The notes under the pieces were generated by a model, which was not told the origin of the DNA, made no database searches, and was given only the letters and a program-made list of their open reading frames with translations. This document shows positions 21,290 through 31,900 of a stretch of DNA of 64,000 bases, piece by piece. The translations under genes were made by a program, and so were the position numbers. Origin of the DNA: Clavaria fumosa (Eukaryota; Basidiomycota; Agaricomycetes; Agaricales; Clavariaceae); the NCBI GenBank assembly GCA_951802425.1, contig OX637804.1:372001-436000 (forward strand). The letters are read 5' to 3'. How positions within the stretch are numbered: the stretch's first letter is position 1; each line of letters begins with the position of its first letter.

Positions 21290-22241
21290 TCACTTGGTAT
21301 GAGTAGCAAGGACATGACGTCTCGCTAAAGCAATTGCAACTGGAATAGTGTGGAAGATGTAGGCAACATAGAGCACTGTGCTCAAACGAATGTGAGCACC
21401 AAAGACTAACACATAGATGGCGAGACTCCAACACACTTGTGAAGCCATTACCGATGTGGGCAACGAGCAATGGACTCCTCCATTTGAGCACTTGTGCAAC
21501 GGAATTAACATCATCCAGCATTTGCGCAATGGCATTGACATCATCCACAGCCTTGCCTAGCCATATGCGCAGAAAGAGGAATGGAACCACTCCTGATCAC
21601 CAAAAGGTGGGGGCAGCGAGTGGGCACAAAGGCGCAACACATAGAGGAGACGAGGCACTTGCCGATTACAATGCTCAAAACACCAACCCATGCATTCAAT
21701 CTCTGCATCCAGGGCTTGCCAATCGCCTCGCCGAAGTTGCCGAGCTTGTGACGAAACGAAGTACAGATGTAGGTGAGGAAAAAGATGATCGAAAATCCGA
21801 GTGACACAGCGATGGCCCCTGCGATCCCGACCAATGGCAAGGCAAAAAAACGGGGGAGAAAAGAGGGAAAACCAGCCAGATCTAAAATAGTCATAAAAAT
21901 CGTTGTCAGCGTGATCCGATGACACAAAAGGAAACAGACCATAGGCGGCTGTCGTGCATTGGAATGGAGCCGCGTCCTTGATTCGTGAACAAGATCCTAG
22001 CCGTGTGCGCCGTCAACCAATGAGACTAGAAAGAAAAGAAGGATTTGATACCCAGTGGTCCCAAGAGCAACGCAGGTCCATCTTCACCGGGAGGAGGCCC
22101 GACGTTCGCGAGTGCGACTCGACCCCGCAATATCGTCACTGGAGAGAAAAACACAAGGAAGGCCAAAAGCAACGCGGTCAAGTCCATAAGTGGCGCGAGG
22201 AAGAGTGCAATGGCGTTCGACAGCAGCGCTCCGGTGAACAT
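21290..22241 (-). CDS. Multi-pass membrane protein (at least 4 exons, partly resolved)
   Basis: Minus-strand exons that join in frame: 22241-22052 (ATG start, MFTGALLSNAIALFLAP); a 55-nt intron; 21996-21940; a 58-nt intron (GTCTGT...TTTTAG); then 21881 onward, reading LAGFPSFLPRFFALPLVG and two long hydrophobic stretches (AIAVSLGFSIIFFLTYIC, LNAWVGVLSIVIG). The last part, ending at a TGA at 21290, reads SLAIYVLVFGAHIRLSTVLY and FHTIPVAIALARRH, again membrane-spanning. The splice between about 21,640 and 21,520 is not settled. Two tandem 30-bp units there encode DDVN-IAQ-L-type repeats. The start may lie further upstream (to about 22,600). At least four or five helices are visible. Family not recognised. 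Confidence 0.55.
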
Positions 22242-23074
22242 TGTAGTAGGTGTCAAGAAGGCGCAGCCTGGCGTCTGAAGATAATGAATGAATGCGACGA
22301 ATCAACCGGATGGCAGTTGTAATAATGAGTACTGGTCGACAGTGAGTTATCCTTCAACGAGCATGTCGCCAGAAGCTTTATATGAGATCCACGAGATATT
22401 GCTGTGCGTGATGAAGTAGGTCTGTAATGCAACAGTACCCGCCCGCGAAATACAAGAGACAATGGGACAAAGCCAGACGTGCCGAAATGAGAGCCCTAAA
22501 TGAGCTGTGATTCTTCTGCGACGCGCCCGGTCGCCGCTGACAACCAACAACAAAGTTGGATTTGTATTATTATTACTGTAATAATGAAATGGTTGCAACG
22601 CTCACGTCATGACTATGAATGATCAGAGTGGAAACAACCTTCCATTGAACTGGGTGTACATAAATATCCGCGAAAAAACATGTTTGAATGGTTCGTAAAC
22701 GCGTAAACATTCAGAGCCAGCGCAGAAAGATGACACTATACTACTGTACACTACTGAATGTTGGGGCAAGCCAAAAAGATAAAACGAGAGCGGGGTAATA
22801 CTTGAACGGAGTTCCCGCTACGCGTCTATTCTCAATGCAGACACAGCCTCTGAATAGGGGCAAGACAGCAAGTACACGGCGCACAAGATATAGATCAGTC
22901 TGCGAAGCTGGAAACTGGAAAACTGGAAAAGGCGCCGAAGGGAAGGGGAGAAAAGGAGGATAGATACAAGATGCAAGATGCAAGATGATGAAAAGGGAAA
23001 GAAAAAAGCAACGTTTGAAACCGCCGTCTCCCTCGCCGGACCTTGTGGCAGCCTAAATCCGGACTGTCGTTCCG
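22242..23074. other. Spacer between the membrane-protein gene and VTC1
   Basis: May contain a 5' exon of the membrane-protein gene (22,350-22,560 is open on the minus strand). A purine-rich stretch at 22,920-23,000 lies in the probable 3' untranslated region of VTC1. No other gene is seen. Confidence 0.4.
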
Positions 23075-23679
23075 TCAGGGCGCTGGCTGGTCGGCGATTC
23101 GCAGGACAAAATTGACGATGACAGCTACTGCATGCGATTGTCAAGACTGCTGCTACAAAGTGGCGGGAAGCCACTGACACATCAGAGCTATGCAAAGAAC
23201 CGTCTGCGTGCAAGACTTGTCTGAGAGGGATCCAGATAGGGGATGCGTGCGTTGTCCACTCAACTGGTCCAACCCGGTCGTCGTATGGACCTAGGCCACC
23301 CCTCCGTATTGAGGCAGCGCGCCAATGATATGTATATAGAGCGTAGATCATCACTGCCATGGCTTGGACGCGAGGGTGTCCTTCAGATACAAGGGGTCAA
23401 CCGCGAGAGCTCTCTGCGCACCAACAAGTGAAAACATTGCAGCGCTAATCCTTCCGACCTGTGAGGTGTGCGCGTTCAGCACCAGCCACATACACATCAG
23501 ACGATACGTGCCTTGTCACCAAAGTTCAACAGCCCGACGGCCAGTCCGGCTAGCACGACTGTAAAATGTAACCATGAAAGAAACGTTCGTTCGTTGGCAA
23601 AGGAGACCTTTGGTTCCACTCTGATGGGCAGAGCTATGCGCTTCGACGCTGTGCGCTGCAGGAGTGGTTGGGTAGACAT
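23075..23679 (-). CDS. VTC1: Vacuolar transporter chaperone 1 (Vtc1-type, DUF202)
   Basis: Small integral membrane subunit of the VTC complex, which makes polyphosphate at the vacuole. Exon 1 (23679-23512) encodes [20 protein letters not shown] and [20 protein letters not shown], the hallmark of fungal Vtc1 and the VTC-domain membrane segment. Exon 2 (23458-23422) adds [12 protein letters not shown], and exon 3 starts at 23362 with [20 protein letters not shown] and GPYDDRVGP. The end, [16 protein letters not shown] and TGA at 23075, is in a later exon whose acceptor (near 23,126) is not certain. Intron 1 (23511-23459) starts with GC rather than GT; only that choice gives the family sequence GDK-VGRIS. 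Three membrane helices are expected. The gene starts 127 bp downstream of the SWC4 stop on the same strand. Confidence 0.9.
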
Positions 23680-23805
23680 GATGGGGATGAGTAGGAGGGA
23701 GAAGAAATGGTGCTTGAGAAGATATCCACTCGCACGTTCGCTCAGGCCCAGCCAAATAGGGTAAAATAAAAATGCTACACTACGTATTCCAACGTGGGAA
23801 CAGCT

Positions 23806-25748
23806 TCAGCCACGCTGCTGCTTTCGAAACCCTGCCCTCGTCGAAACCGTAGCGGAAGTTTCCACAGACGAGACGGACGTAGATCTGCGTACCTACAAGT
23901 AAAGCATCATGAGCCAAAGATCCGCAAGGGTGACCAATGGAAAGGTAGGCCATACGCGTTTCCTGCTTCTCCCGCTTCTGGTGCTAACGACGCTAGCCCT
24001 CTCTTCGTCTGGTTCCCCTTCCGCGTCTCTATCTTCAGCATCGACATCCATGGGTGTCACCTGCTCCCCTTCTCTTTCTGCCTCAGCTTTTCCTTCCTCC
24101 TGCGGCTCGCTCTGTCTCAGTCCCAGCCTCGTTTTCATTACGCGTATATCCTGTTCAACCCTGTCAACCACTTTCTTCGTCTCAATCAACGCACACGTTG
24201 CGTCCAATAGCATATCCAACTGCGTGAGGTTTTCCTTCGTAGGCATCACTAGCCTTGTGTGTTGTACTCCAATCTCCGCAAGCGCCTGCGTAATTTTTGG
24301 TGCAATGGAAGCTTTTGGCGCAGGAATCTTGAAGGAACGCAGGTGTGCGCTTTGGTGTGCACCTTTCGTCCCGGGGACGGCGGCTGACGGCAGCTCGGTT
24401 CGAGAGATATAGTGTATGGCGTCTAGCGATATCAGCTGCAAAAGACGGTCCGAAGGCAACAGGCAACATACCAAAAGCGGTATTCTTTGCCGACTGGGGT
24501 TGCTTTTTGTGGATTGGTGGTCCAAGCGCGATGACATTGGACGGTGTGGTAGGACTGTCCAAATCATAGAGGCCCCTTTTCTTCTTCCTCGAGTCCAAAG
24601 TCAGGCTGCTTCCATTGCCACCTGAACCGAACCCGCCCGCAGTGAGTCCTTCTTCTTCAATAGGCAAATCAGGCAGCCCGGACTCCACCCCGGCCAACGT
24701 TCTCAAAAGATCATCTCGCTCTTTTTTGTAGCGTCGCTCGTTTTGCTCCAACCGTTTCACCTCGATATACAAAGCCTCTTCTTCGGCAATCTGGTCGGCT
24801 GTGCGATTTTCGAGACTAGAGATATATTTCTTGCGTGTAGCTTCGCGCTCTGCATGACGGACGCCGCATAGTCAGTCATGAAAGCCCCATGCGATAGAAT
24901 GACCATGCCTTTATCGAATTGAAAACTAGCGAGTAGTTGGGCTTTACTCTGCTCATCTCCTGCCCATGGCCGACTGCGCACGACTTTGCGGCAGACGCCA
25001 TAATACCGATCTTTCAAATCCTGATATGCTTCATGAATGTCCCACTCGTCCGCCTTCCAAGGGAACAGGGTCACGCACTTCTAACGCGCGCGGGACTCCA
25101 TTCGGATAATCGTAACGGTCATGTATGACGTACCAGCGCAGATCGTGCTCGCAAGCGATTTTAAAGAGATAATCGGTCTCTTCTTTCGTCCACTGTGGAT
25201 CTTTAACAACCTTCAGCATGGAATGAAACCCTTAACATACATATAATGTGGCTCACCTTCAAGCAGACGACTGTATTCGTCTTGAGAGTAGGTGTAACTC
25301 GTAGGCTGAGAGTTGTATTTCGCGAACGGGTACTCTGAGGCGGATATAAACCTCCAATAGAGTTCATGTCGATACGACGTACCTGCATCCAAATCAGTGC
25401 CAACCTTAACCCAATGATGAAGCCGCATAGCGTCGCTTCTAGCACCGTTCTTGAAGGGACGCCATTCCCTGCTCAATTCCTCAGATAAACGCGCCCCGCA
25501 TTCACTTGCCTTTGGAGCACCAACCATTTGACTTTCCCAGCCCCTCCGAGGAAGGGCTTCTGCTTTAGCCGTGGTTTGGCAAGATGAGCGGCGAGAGATG
25601 GGGCAGAAGGACCGATAAGCGAATAAAGCTCTCTCGAGATTCCCTCCGGCTTGCGAGAGAATACATGGGGCTTCTTAGGCAGTGGTGGCCCTGAATTCAG
25701 AGGAAGCTGAACAGAGAGAACGCTCCTGACGTCTGCCGCACTGGCCAT
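23806..25748 (-). CDS. SWC4: SWR1/NuA4 complex subunit Swc4 (DMAP1-like), 8 exons
   Basis: Shared subunit of the SWR1 chromatin remodeller (H2A.Z deposition) and NuA4 acetyltransferase, nuclear. Exons 25748-25525, 25468-25383, 25334-25257, 25200-25079, 25020-24909, 24849-24472, 24422-23956 and 23892-23806 join in frame to 517 residues. Start MASAADVRS; family blocks KPEGISRELYSLIG and LAKPRLKQKP; then the SANT/Myb-like domain at about residues 130-185 (PQWTKEETDYLF, LRWYVIHDRYDYPNG, LKDRYYGVCRKV), a basic/acidic coiled coil (EVKRLEQNERRYKKERDDLL), an acidic linker and a basic tail (SGRSRKRVRRSTSVSS). Introns are 48-63 nt. Intron 5 (24908-24850) begins GC and ends AG; the conserved FDKEREATRKKY junction requires it. 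All phases agree, so I trust this model strongly. Confidence 0.95.
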
Positions 25749-26473
25749 GGAGGATGAGGTCGACTTGTTTGTATCTGTTGTTGTCACCTACTCGATTAAG
25801 TAATTCAATCAATTTTGGTGTAACCGCTTTCGCATGGACAACTTCGACGTGCCGCTTGCATCTGTCACAAGCAGGACCAGACCCGATGGGAGTCAGTGTT
25901 GGCCATCTGCGGGTGATGGCTTCACCTTCGAGTTTGCCCTTCCACTGGGTCAACTGAGCCGCCTCCGGATGACTTACCCTACACGCACGCTCTGCGGGAG
26001 TGGTGAACGCACAACCGGACTATTTGGCATACTGCCGCATAGTTCTCGTATTGCGGATTTATTTTCAGATTTGGGTGCCAACTTCCGATGTGACATTGCA
26101 GTATTTGTCGATATGCTTTACCCCAGGTTCAGGTCGAGACAACCACAGAAGAAGAGCAAGCTAGCTTTGGCCCCGGGAATCGATTTATAGTGAGGCGATG
26201 CTCACTTTCTGAGTCTTCATTTAAGAAGGCTGTATCAACATGAGGCGTGCAAACCATGCAGTAAAACAGTAGGGTCGTCAACGACATTCCAGCTTCGCAC
26301 AGCTAACTCGATGGCTCGCGAGTCACCGTACAGCATCGGCTCTTACAGCACTTTCAATGGATGGACATGACAGATGGACGTATTAATATCATAATCGCAT
26401 TATTTGCAGGTCTCTCCAAGTCTCCTTCAGTCGCTCTAACACTGTCTCGGAACAGACGCAAAGTATCAAGACG
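25749..26473. promoter_or_regulatory. Divergent intergenic region of SWC4 and the caspase-like gene
   Basis: 725 bp between two divergently transcribed genes, so promoters of both should lie here. A 118-codon plus-strand frame (25834-26190) and a minus frame with a Cys pair (GSGPACDRCKRHVEV) are open but show no homology I recognise. Confidence 0.4.
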
Positions 26474-28696
26474 ATGTCAGAGGAGATATCTCCAGAGTCA
26501 TTCCCCTGCTGTTTGTTGAACCAACAAGTTTACTAACCTAAATTCATGACAGATTCATATGTCCCTTGTACGCACTCGTGGTCGGCATTGACAGTGTACG
26601 GATCTTCCTTCCCTGCCGCAAGTAGATAACTTACAGCCTTTGATAACAGTACATTTCAGACGAGATACCCGACCTGCGCGGCTGCGTGAATGATGCCGAG
26701 GCTTTCAGAAAGTTCCTCGTCGAGAAGCTCCACGTCCCGGATTCCCACATTTTGCTTCTCACCAATGCGGCCGCCACCCGCTCCGCTATCATTTCCAGTT
26801 TCCAATCCCACCTCACAAGCAACATCGAGATCCAGTATGACGATGCTATCGTCATTTTCTTTGCTGGTCATGGTAGTCGCGTTGCAGCTCCTGATGGATG
26901 GATTTCCCCCGACGGTCAAATCGAGACTATCTGTCCCCACGATGAGAGGACAGGGGATAATCAGGGCGAGCCTATCCACGGAATTCCCGATCGTACCATC
27001 AATGGATTGCTTCACGAACTATCTACTGTCAAAGGAAACAACATAGTCCGCGTCACATTTCTCTTCGTTCCATCGGTGTATCTGACCCATCGTCACCTTT
27101 TCGTTCAGACCGTCATCATGGATTCTTGCCATTCTGGTGGTATAACACGCCAGTGTTCCCACGACACGTCAGCTCGCTCTGTGAACACCACGCGCTCCAT
27201 CCCTGCGACTCTTGATATTAGCATATGGACATCGCGCCTTACACGCGCCGCCTACGAAAGTATCCCCCCCGGATTTCAGCACAAATTCATGGAGTCGCAT
27301 GTCCTCATGGCAGCCTGTAGGCAGGGACAACGCGCACATGAATCCATCTCCGATGAAGGTCATCCATGTGGCTTTTTTACCAACAATCTTGTTAAATTAC
27401 TTCAACAAGTCGCTCTCAACCGGGTCACCTATTCTGATCTCTTCGACCTCTTACCCACACGCCGCAACCAGAAACCGCATTGCGAAGGGACCAACAAGGA
27501 TAAAATTCTTTTTCGTGGCAAGTTGAAGGATGGATATACAAAATCATTCTGGTTGGTCACCCGCCCTAACGGGAGGCTCGAGGTTAACGCCGGGCGCATT
27601 CATGGAGTCGGTCCTGCTGCAGAGTTCATCGTCGTGGACCAGAATGCGACATCCACGTCTACCAGGGACCTAGGCGTCCTCGCTGCGGACTCCGTGCATG
27701 AGACATTTTCTGTTCTGATTCCGCGTCCTGGGGACAAACCATTTATTGTGCCCGCTGGAGCGAGAGCAGTAGTGTCCAACTGGAAAAGTGCTTCACTTAA
27801 TTTGAAGATTTTTATAAAGCCTGGCTCTAGGGATCAAATTGCGGCTTATATGTTCCCCACGCATGACCCACTACAGCCTCAATGCGATGAGCCCAACCAA
27901 GATAAAAGCCGGAATTTCGTCCTAGTCAAAACCCGTTCTGAGGCCGATGTTGTAATCTGGCTGGATTCTAGCGGTGAGCTTGTCATCGAGCGACTGGATA
28001 CTCTCATTTCGAAATATGCAAATCCAACCGCTCGCTTTGCCTTACAAAACCGATTTGAACGTTTGGCTGATATGCTCGACTCGGTCGCTCATTTCAATAC
28101 TCATCTTGGACGGTACCACGGTCGCCATCCGCTCGGGGGGGAAGTGAAAATGGAGTTGTATCGTTTGACTGGGCCCTGGTATAATCGCACACCCGATACA
28201 GGAATTGGAAATCTCCTTATTCGCGACCTTGAAGATGAAGTGCCGAGGGCAACTCTAGTTGTGGATGAGAATGCCAGATATGGCGTGGCGATGGTCAACC
28301 ACACACCATACGACTTATTCCCTTATTTATTTTACTTCGACCCCTTCTCTTATAGCATCGAGGTGAGTTCCTTATCAGTCATTGGGACGATCGGCTAAAT
28401 GACTCCATCAGTCGTGGTATGAACCAACAGCACCACTTCGTGGCCATCAAGGCCCGGATCCACCGAGGGTCACATCCGGCTATGGTGCTGGCGGCGGGTT
28501 TGCTTACGAGTTCACCGTCCCATCAGGTCATTCGTCAGACACAGGTTTCCTGAAGTTGTTTGTGTCTGTCAAGCCCGTGGACCTGCTCTCCATCACCCAA
28601 AAGACTCTCCTGGACCCAATGTTCAGACTGAGGCGGGACGCCCCTGAAACATGTGATGCGTGGATCGCCGCTATTACGGTTAATATAGCGCCATGA
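26474..28696 (+). CDS. Caspase-fold protease (peptidase C14, metacaspase-like)
   Basis: A cysteine protease of the caspase fold. Supported exons: an exon ending at 26593 (YALVVGID), 26660-27045, 27109-28362 and 28412-28696, with introns of 66, 63 and 49 nt. The 63-nt intron (27046-27108) has no stop and keeps the frame, so it is easily missed. The p20 domain shows IPDLRGCVNDAEAFRKFL, the catalytic His in FFAGHGS (codon 26869-26871) and the catalytic Cys in VIMDSCHSGG (codon 27127-27129). A later block LMAACRQGQRAHE also fits. The C-terminal half (about 350 residues) is a region I do not recognise, seen in neither classic metacaspase type. The start is uncertain: ATG at 26474 (MSEEISPES) needs another short intron. 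No N-terminal pro-rich prodomain is evident. Confidence 0.85.
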
Positions 28697-29802
28697 GGTT
28701 TTCTTCAATCTAGACCCTCTGTTCGTCTTGGGTATGTCTCGTCCCACTATGTGTGTTAGCTGCACAGCACTGCTTAAGCCAAAAACGACCCAGGTATGCG
28801 ATTCTTGGTGTTGCAGAATTTGTATGGCAGAACGGAATGGCCTGGTGTCTAAGGCTGGGCAATGGTCACCATCTTGTATGGTTGAGAAGTCGCAGTGAGG
28901 AGCATAGTTATGGTCGGTATGTATGACAAAATGGTATAATCGGAAATCAGAAATGTTTCAGCCTTCTCGGCGATGTAAAGACCCGCTGCATAAATTGGAA
29001 GAAAGGAGAATAGAGGGGAAATTCGGATTTCTTAGATAGTAGTGGGATCAAGAAAAGAAATGGCATTTGCAATTGCACAACTCACATCGAAATTTTAGGG
29101 CGCAAGTGACAGGCTGAAACTTCACCGGATGATAGATAATGTCTTGGACTTGGACTATATGACCGAGTCGATCACCCGACGGGGCCCGAGCTGTATGCGG
29201 ACGCCGTTGGGAGCCTAAACTTGCCGTCGTGGGTGAGGCCACACGTACGCCAAGAGCAGACTTAAGATGAAAACACGGGGAGTGTCTCCCTCGCGCTGCG
29301 TGTTTACAGCTGTTTGCATTAGTCCGCGTGAAAAAAAAATGTAAAGGACTGTCGTAACATTTTCTGAGCCATAGTCTCCAGCTCTCCTTGCCCATGAACT
29401 CTGAATTATGCACCTTCACAATTATCTTCCAAACCTTGAACATGCTGTACAGTTGCCGTGGAGTATCAGGCAGGATTTCGAATTCAGATTCAGTCCCTAT
29501 GTAATAATTACATAACTAGTGGTCGTCGCCGATTCCGGCGGCCTCCGGGAACCTTGCTCCATCACAGCTTGTTTGCTTATGTAACCAGTCGATACAAACA
29601 TGAACAACGCATATTAATTACATAATGTGTGCGGGAGAGACCTTGCAGATGTGTGTGTTCTTCCGACTCGGGGAAACTACTGCTACTGCTATCAACTGCA
29701 CTTTTGCATGGCGGTGTCACCATCCACCGGGCGAGTAATCTTAGATGGTGTGTGCATTGGACTACTCTAAAACCTAAAACAATTCTGACCGACGTCGCTT
29801 GT
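28697..29802. other. Intergenic region, no gene
   Basis: CpG-containing, no frame with motifs. The first part is probably the 3' untranslated region of the protease gene. Confidence 0.45.
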
Positions 29803-30176
29803 TCAAAGTTGCTCTGTGTCCCGCCAGCCTAAATGGATGACAAGGCGATCTTGTACCTCAGTGTCAGAGTACGCATGTGTCTTCTTCATCACACTTATGT
29901 CAACCTTCATCATGCCAGTGACTTCGTGATCGCCGCGCGCGCACTCTCTGAAAACTGACTCGATTTCGTTGATGAAAATGATGCTCGGCTGCGTCTTGCG
30001 TGCTAGACTAAACAGGCCAGCCACCAGCTTGTCACTCTCGCCATACCACTTATTTGTCAGCACAGAGGCAGCTACGTTGATGAACGTCGCGCCCGACTCT
30101 TTGGCGAGTGCTTTGGCCAACATAGTCTTCCCACAGCCTGGTGGTCCATACCTGGGCCGAATTCATGATGTGCGTC
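29803..30176 (-). pseudogene. Msp1-type AAA ATPase, N-terminal half (inverted)
   Basis: Minus strand: Walker [20 protein letters not shown], then [19 protein letters not shown] and a Walker B-like block [13 protein letters not shown] (family: IIFIDEIDSFLRE), ending HEVTGMMK at an apparent exon end. Msp1/ATAD1 proteins extract mislocalised tail-anchored proteins from mitochondria and peroxisomes. The Walker B acidic pair DE is changed to NE, which would abolish hydrolysis. The rest of the protein is on the opposite strand (30,228-30,590), so this half is inverted relative to it. Confidence 0.8.
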
Positions 30177-30227
30177 TTCTTTTTGTTTTCCCTTCTTTCC
30201 ACCTTGGTGACGTTTACTTTGTCAATT

Positions 30228-30590
30228 CGTGTCAAACAGGCTATGGGATGGTCTGTTATCGGGAATTGATCAGATCGCAGTCCTTGGCGCTACGAACCGA
30301 ACCAAACGACATTGATTCTGCCATCCTTCGGCGCATGCCAAAACATTTCCCGGTTGGCTTGCCTGACGTCGAGCAACGCCTGAAGATTTTTAACGCTCGT
30401 AAGCCGTGAATTGCACCACTCTACAATCGGGGATCCCAAGATGCTGGGTGACACAGAGCTTGCGCCTGATCTCTCACTCCACACACTTGCAGAACTGTTG
30501 CCGGTCAGGGAGTATGTGCGGAAGACGGGCGACGACAAGGAGGCTATGGAGGGGTGCCAACTTGAAGTGTGTCCACTTGGACTTTCTCCT
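30228..30590 (+). pseudogene. Msp1-type AAA ATPase, C-terminal half
   Basis: Plus strand, after an intron-like acceptor (caaacag): LWDGLLSGIDQIAVLGATNR, then after a 1-base shift NDIDSAILRRMPKHFPVGLP and DVEQRLKIFNA, and further on DTELAPDLSLHTLAE directly followed by PVREYVRKTGDDKE. Between the last two blocks, members of the family carry a GxSGSDLKELCRxAA sensor-2 segment, which is missing here. With the frameshift, the deletion and the inverted N-terminal half, this is a pseudogene. Confidence 0.8.
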
Positions 30591-31900
30591 GTATATGTAG
30601 TTGATGGAGGTTTCCAGGGATTCATGTTACGGCCGATAGTGCTGCCTTGTACGGCCATACCCCTTTTACAGGGCATGGGATGGAAAACCTCCTTCGCTCC
30701 GCATTATTTCCACCACTAGGGACACAGCCATGCGAGAGTAGCCTCAGCGCATGTATACCGGGTTATGCTGCTGTGATGCGGTGAGTTTTTCCATCATCAC
30801 GATCATGCTGTGAACACATCCTGAGGTCTTGTCAATACCCGACTATTTACGAGAATTTGGCCCGAGCTCTAGCTAACAGGACCGCGTTGTCTAGGTTCCA
30901 GAGCGCGGACACGTGCGAGTCTAGTGCCTCTACACAGTCGGGACGCTGTCATAAGGCAGACCTTTCGGCCGCAGGATGCCAAATGGGCCCGATTACTGGC
31001 CAAGCCGTCAGGCATGAAATGTGGCCTTTAACCAGGATCCAAAGCGCTCGACACGGGGTACGTTGAGTGCATTACTATACGATTTATTAATATGCATAGA
31101 TTACTCGGCTAAAAGACACATCTCAACAGAACAGTTGCGCAACTTGGCCACAGAGCGCAGCCATAAGGTCTGGTTAGCCTCTGCGCTAGGCCCTACTCTT
31201 CTGGATGGTTTTTAACACCATACGACACGAGGGCCGGGGATAATGGACTGCCCCTACCGCTGGCACGCAAGCATACATGCATCGGACTTCATCAATGTCA
31301 CCTTTGGGGTCAGGCTATCGGTCTCCGTTTACAGCTTCGGATTTATCGTCTGTTGTGTCGGCCAACCATGCGGTTCGATACTATTGTCACCCACTGTGTA
31401 ATCGCGCAGCAGTCAATCTCTGCCGTACGCCATCGTTGGCGCAGTATAGGAAATGCGGCGGTTGGCCGTTTTCCAGAGTCATCGACGGCACTGCGAACAC
31501 CGGGTCTGTTCTCGCTCTGGTCTGTTCGCTACTCTGACAGTGTGACGCGGTGGTGTGCATTCTGATGCTCGGGATGTGCAGCCTCTGGTGCGCGGGCTTG
31601 CCTTCACACGTCGACGGGTTGTTGCCTAACGTGGGACGAACTTTTACTTCAATAAAACAAATATATAACCGGCGAACTGTTCGCGCGCCGCACACGCAGC
31701 ATAATTTAATGCTCGCGATGAAGCAGCGAAGAGAAGTGGGAGTATTCACAATACACACAGAACGAATTTTGATGCCTTCCCACGGCATCTTTGTGATTAT
31801 TTGCGTGATTGCGAGGGCGAGCTAGCCTCAACACCCTTGAAAGCGCTAAGTTACTCATGAGTGACATACCAACGTACCTTCCGGCTTTCCTGCTCAAGTT
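30591..31900. other. CpG-rich stretch without coding or repeat signal
   Basis: From about 30,840 to 31,690 the sequence has frequent CG, even base composition, no long frame, no microsatellite and no inverted repeat. The part before 31,901 should hold the promoter of the next gene; aataaaacaaatatataacc near 31,650 is the only AT-rich motif. Confidence 0.4.

Noticed and set aside
23364..23764. Plus-strand frames over 23.36-23.76 kb
   Set aside because: They are shadows of the VTC1 exons on the minus strand, which give a clear family match.
25834..26190. 118-codon plus-strand frame between SWC4 and the protease
   Set aside because: No homology recognised, no context of exons, and it overlaps an equally open minus frame; kept as promoter region.
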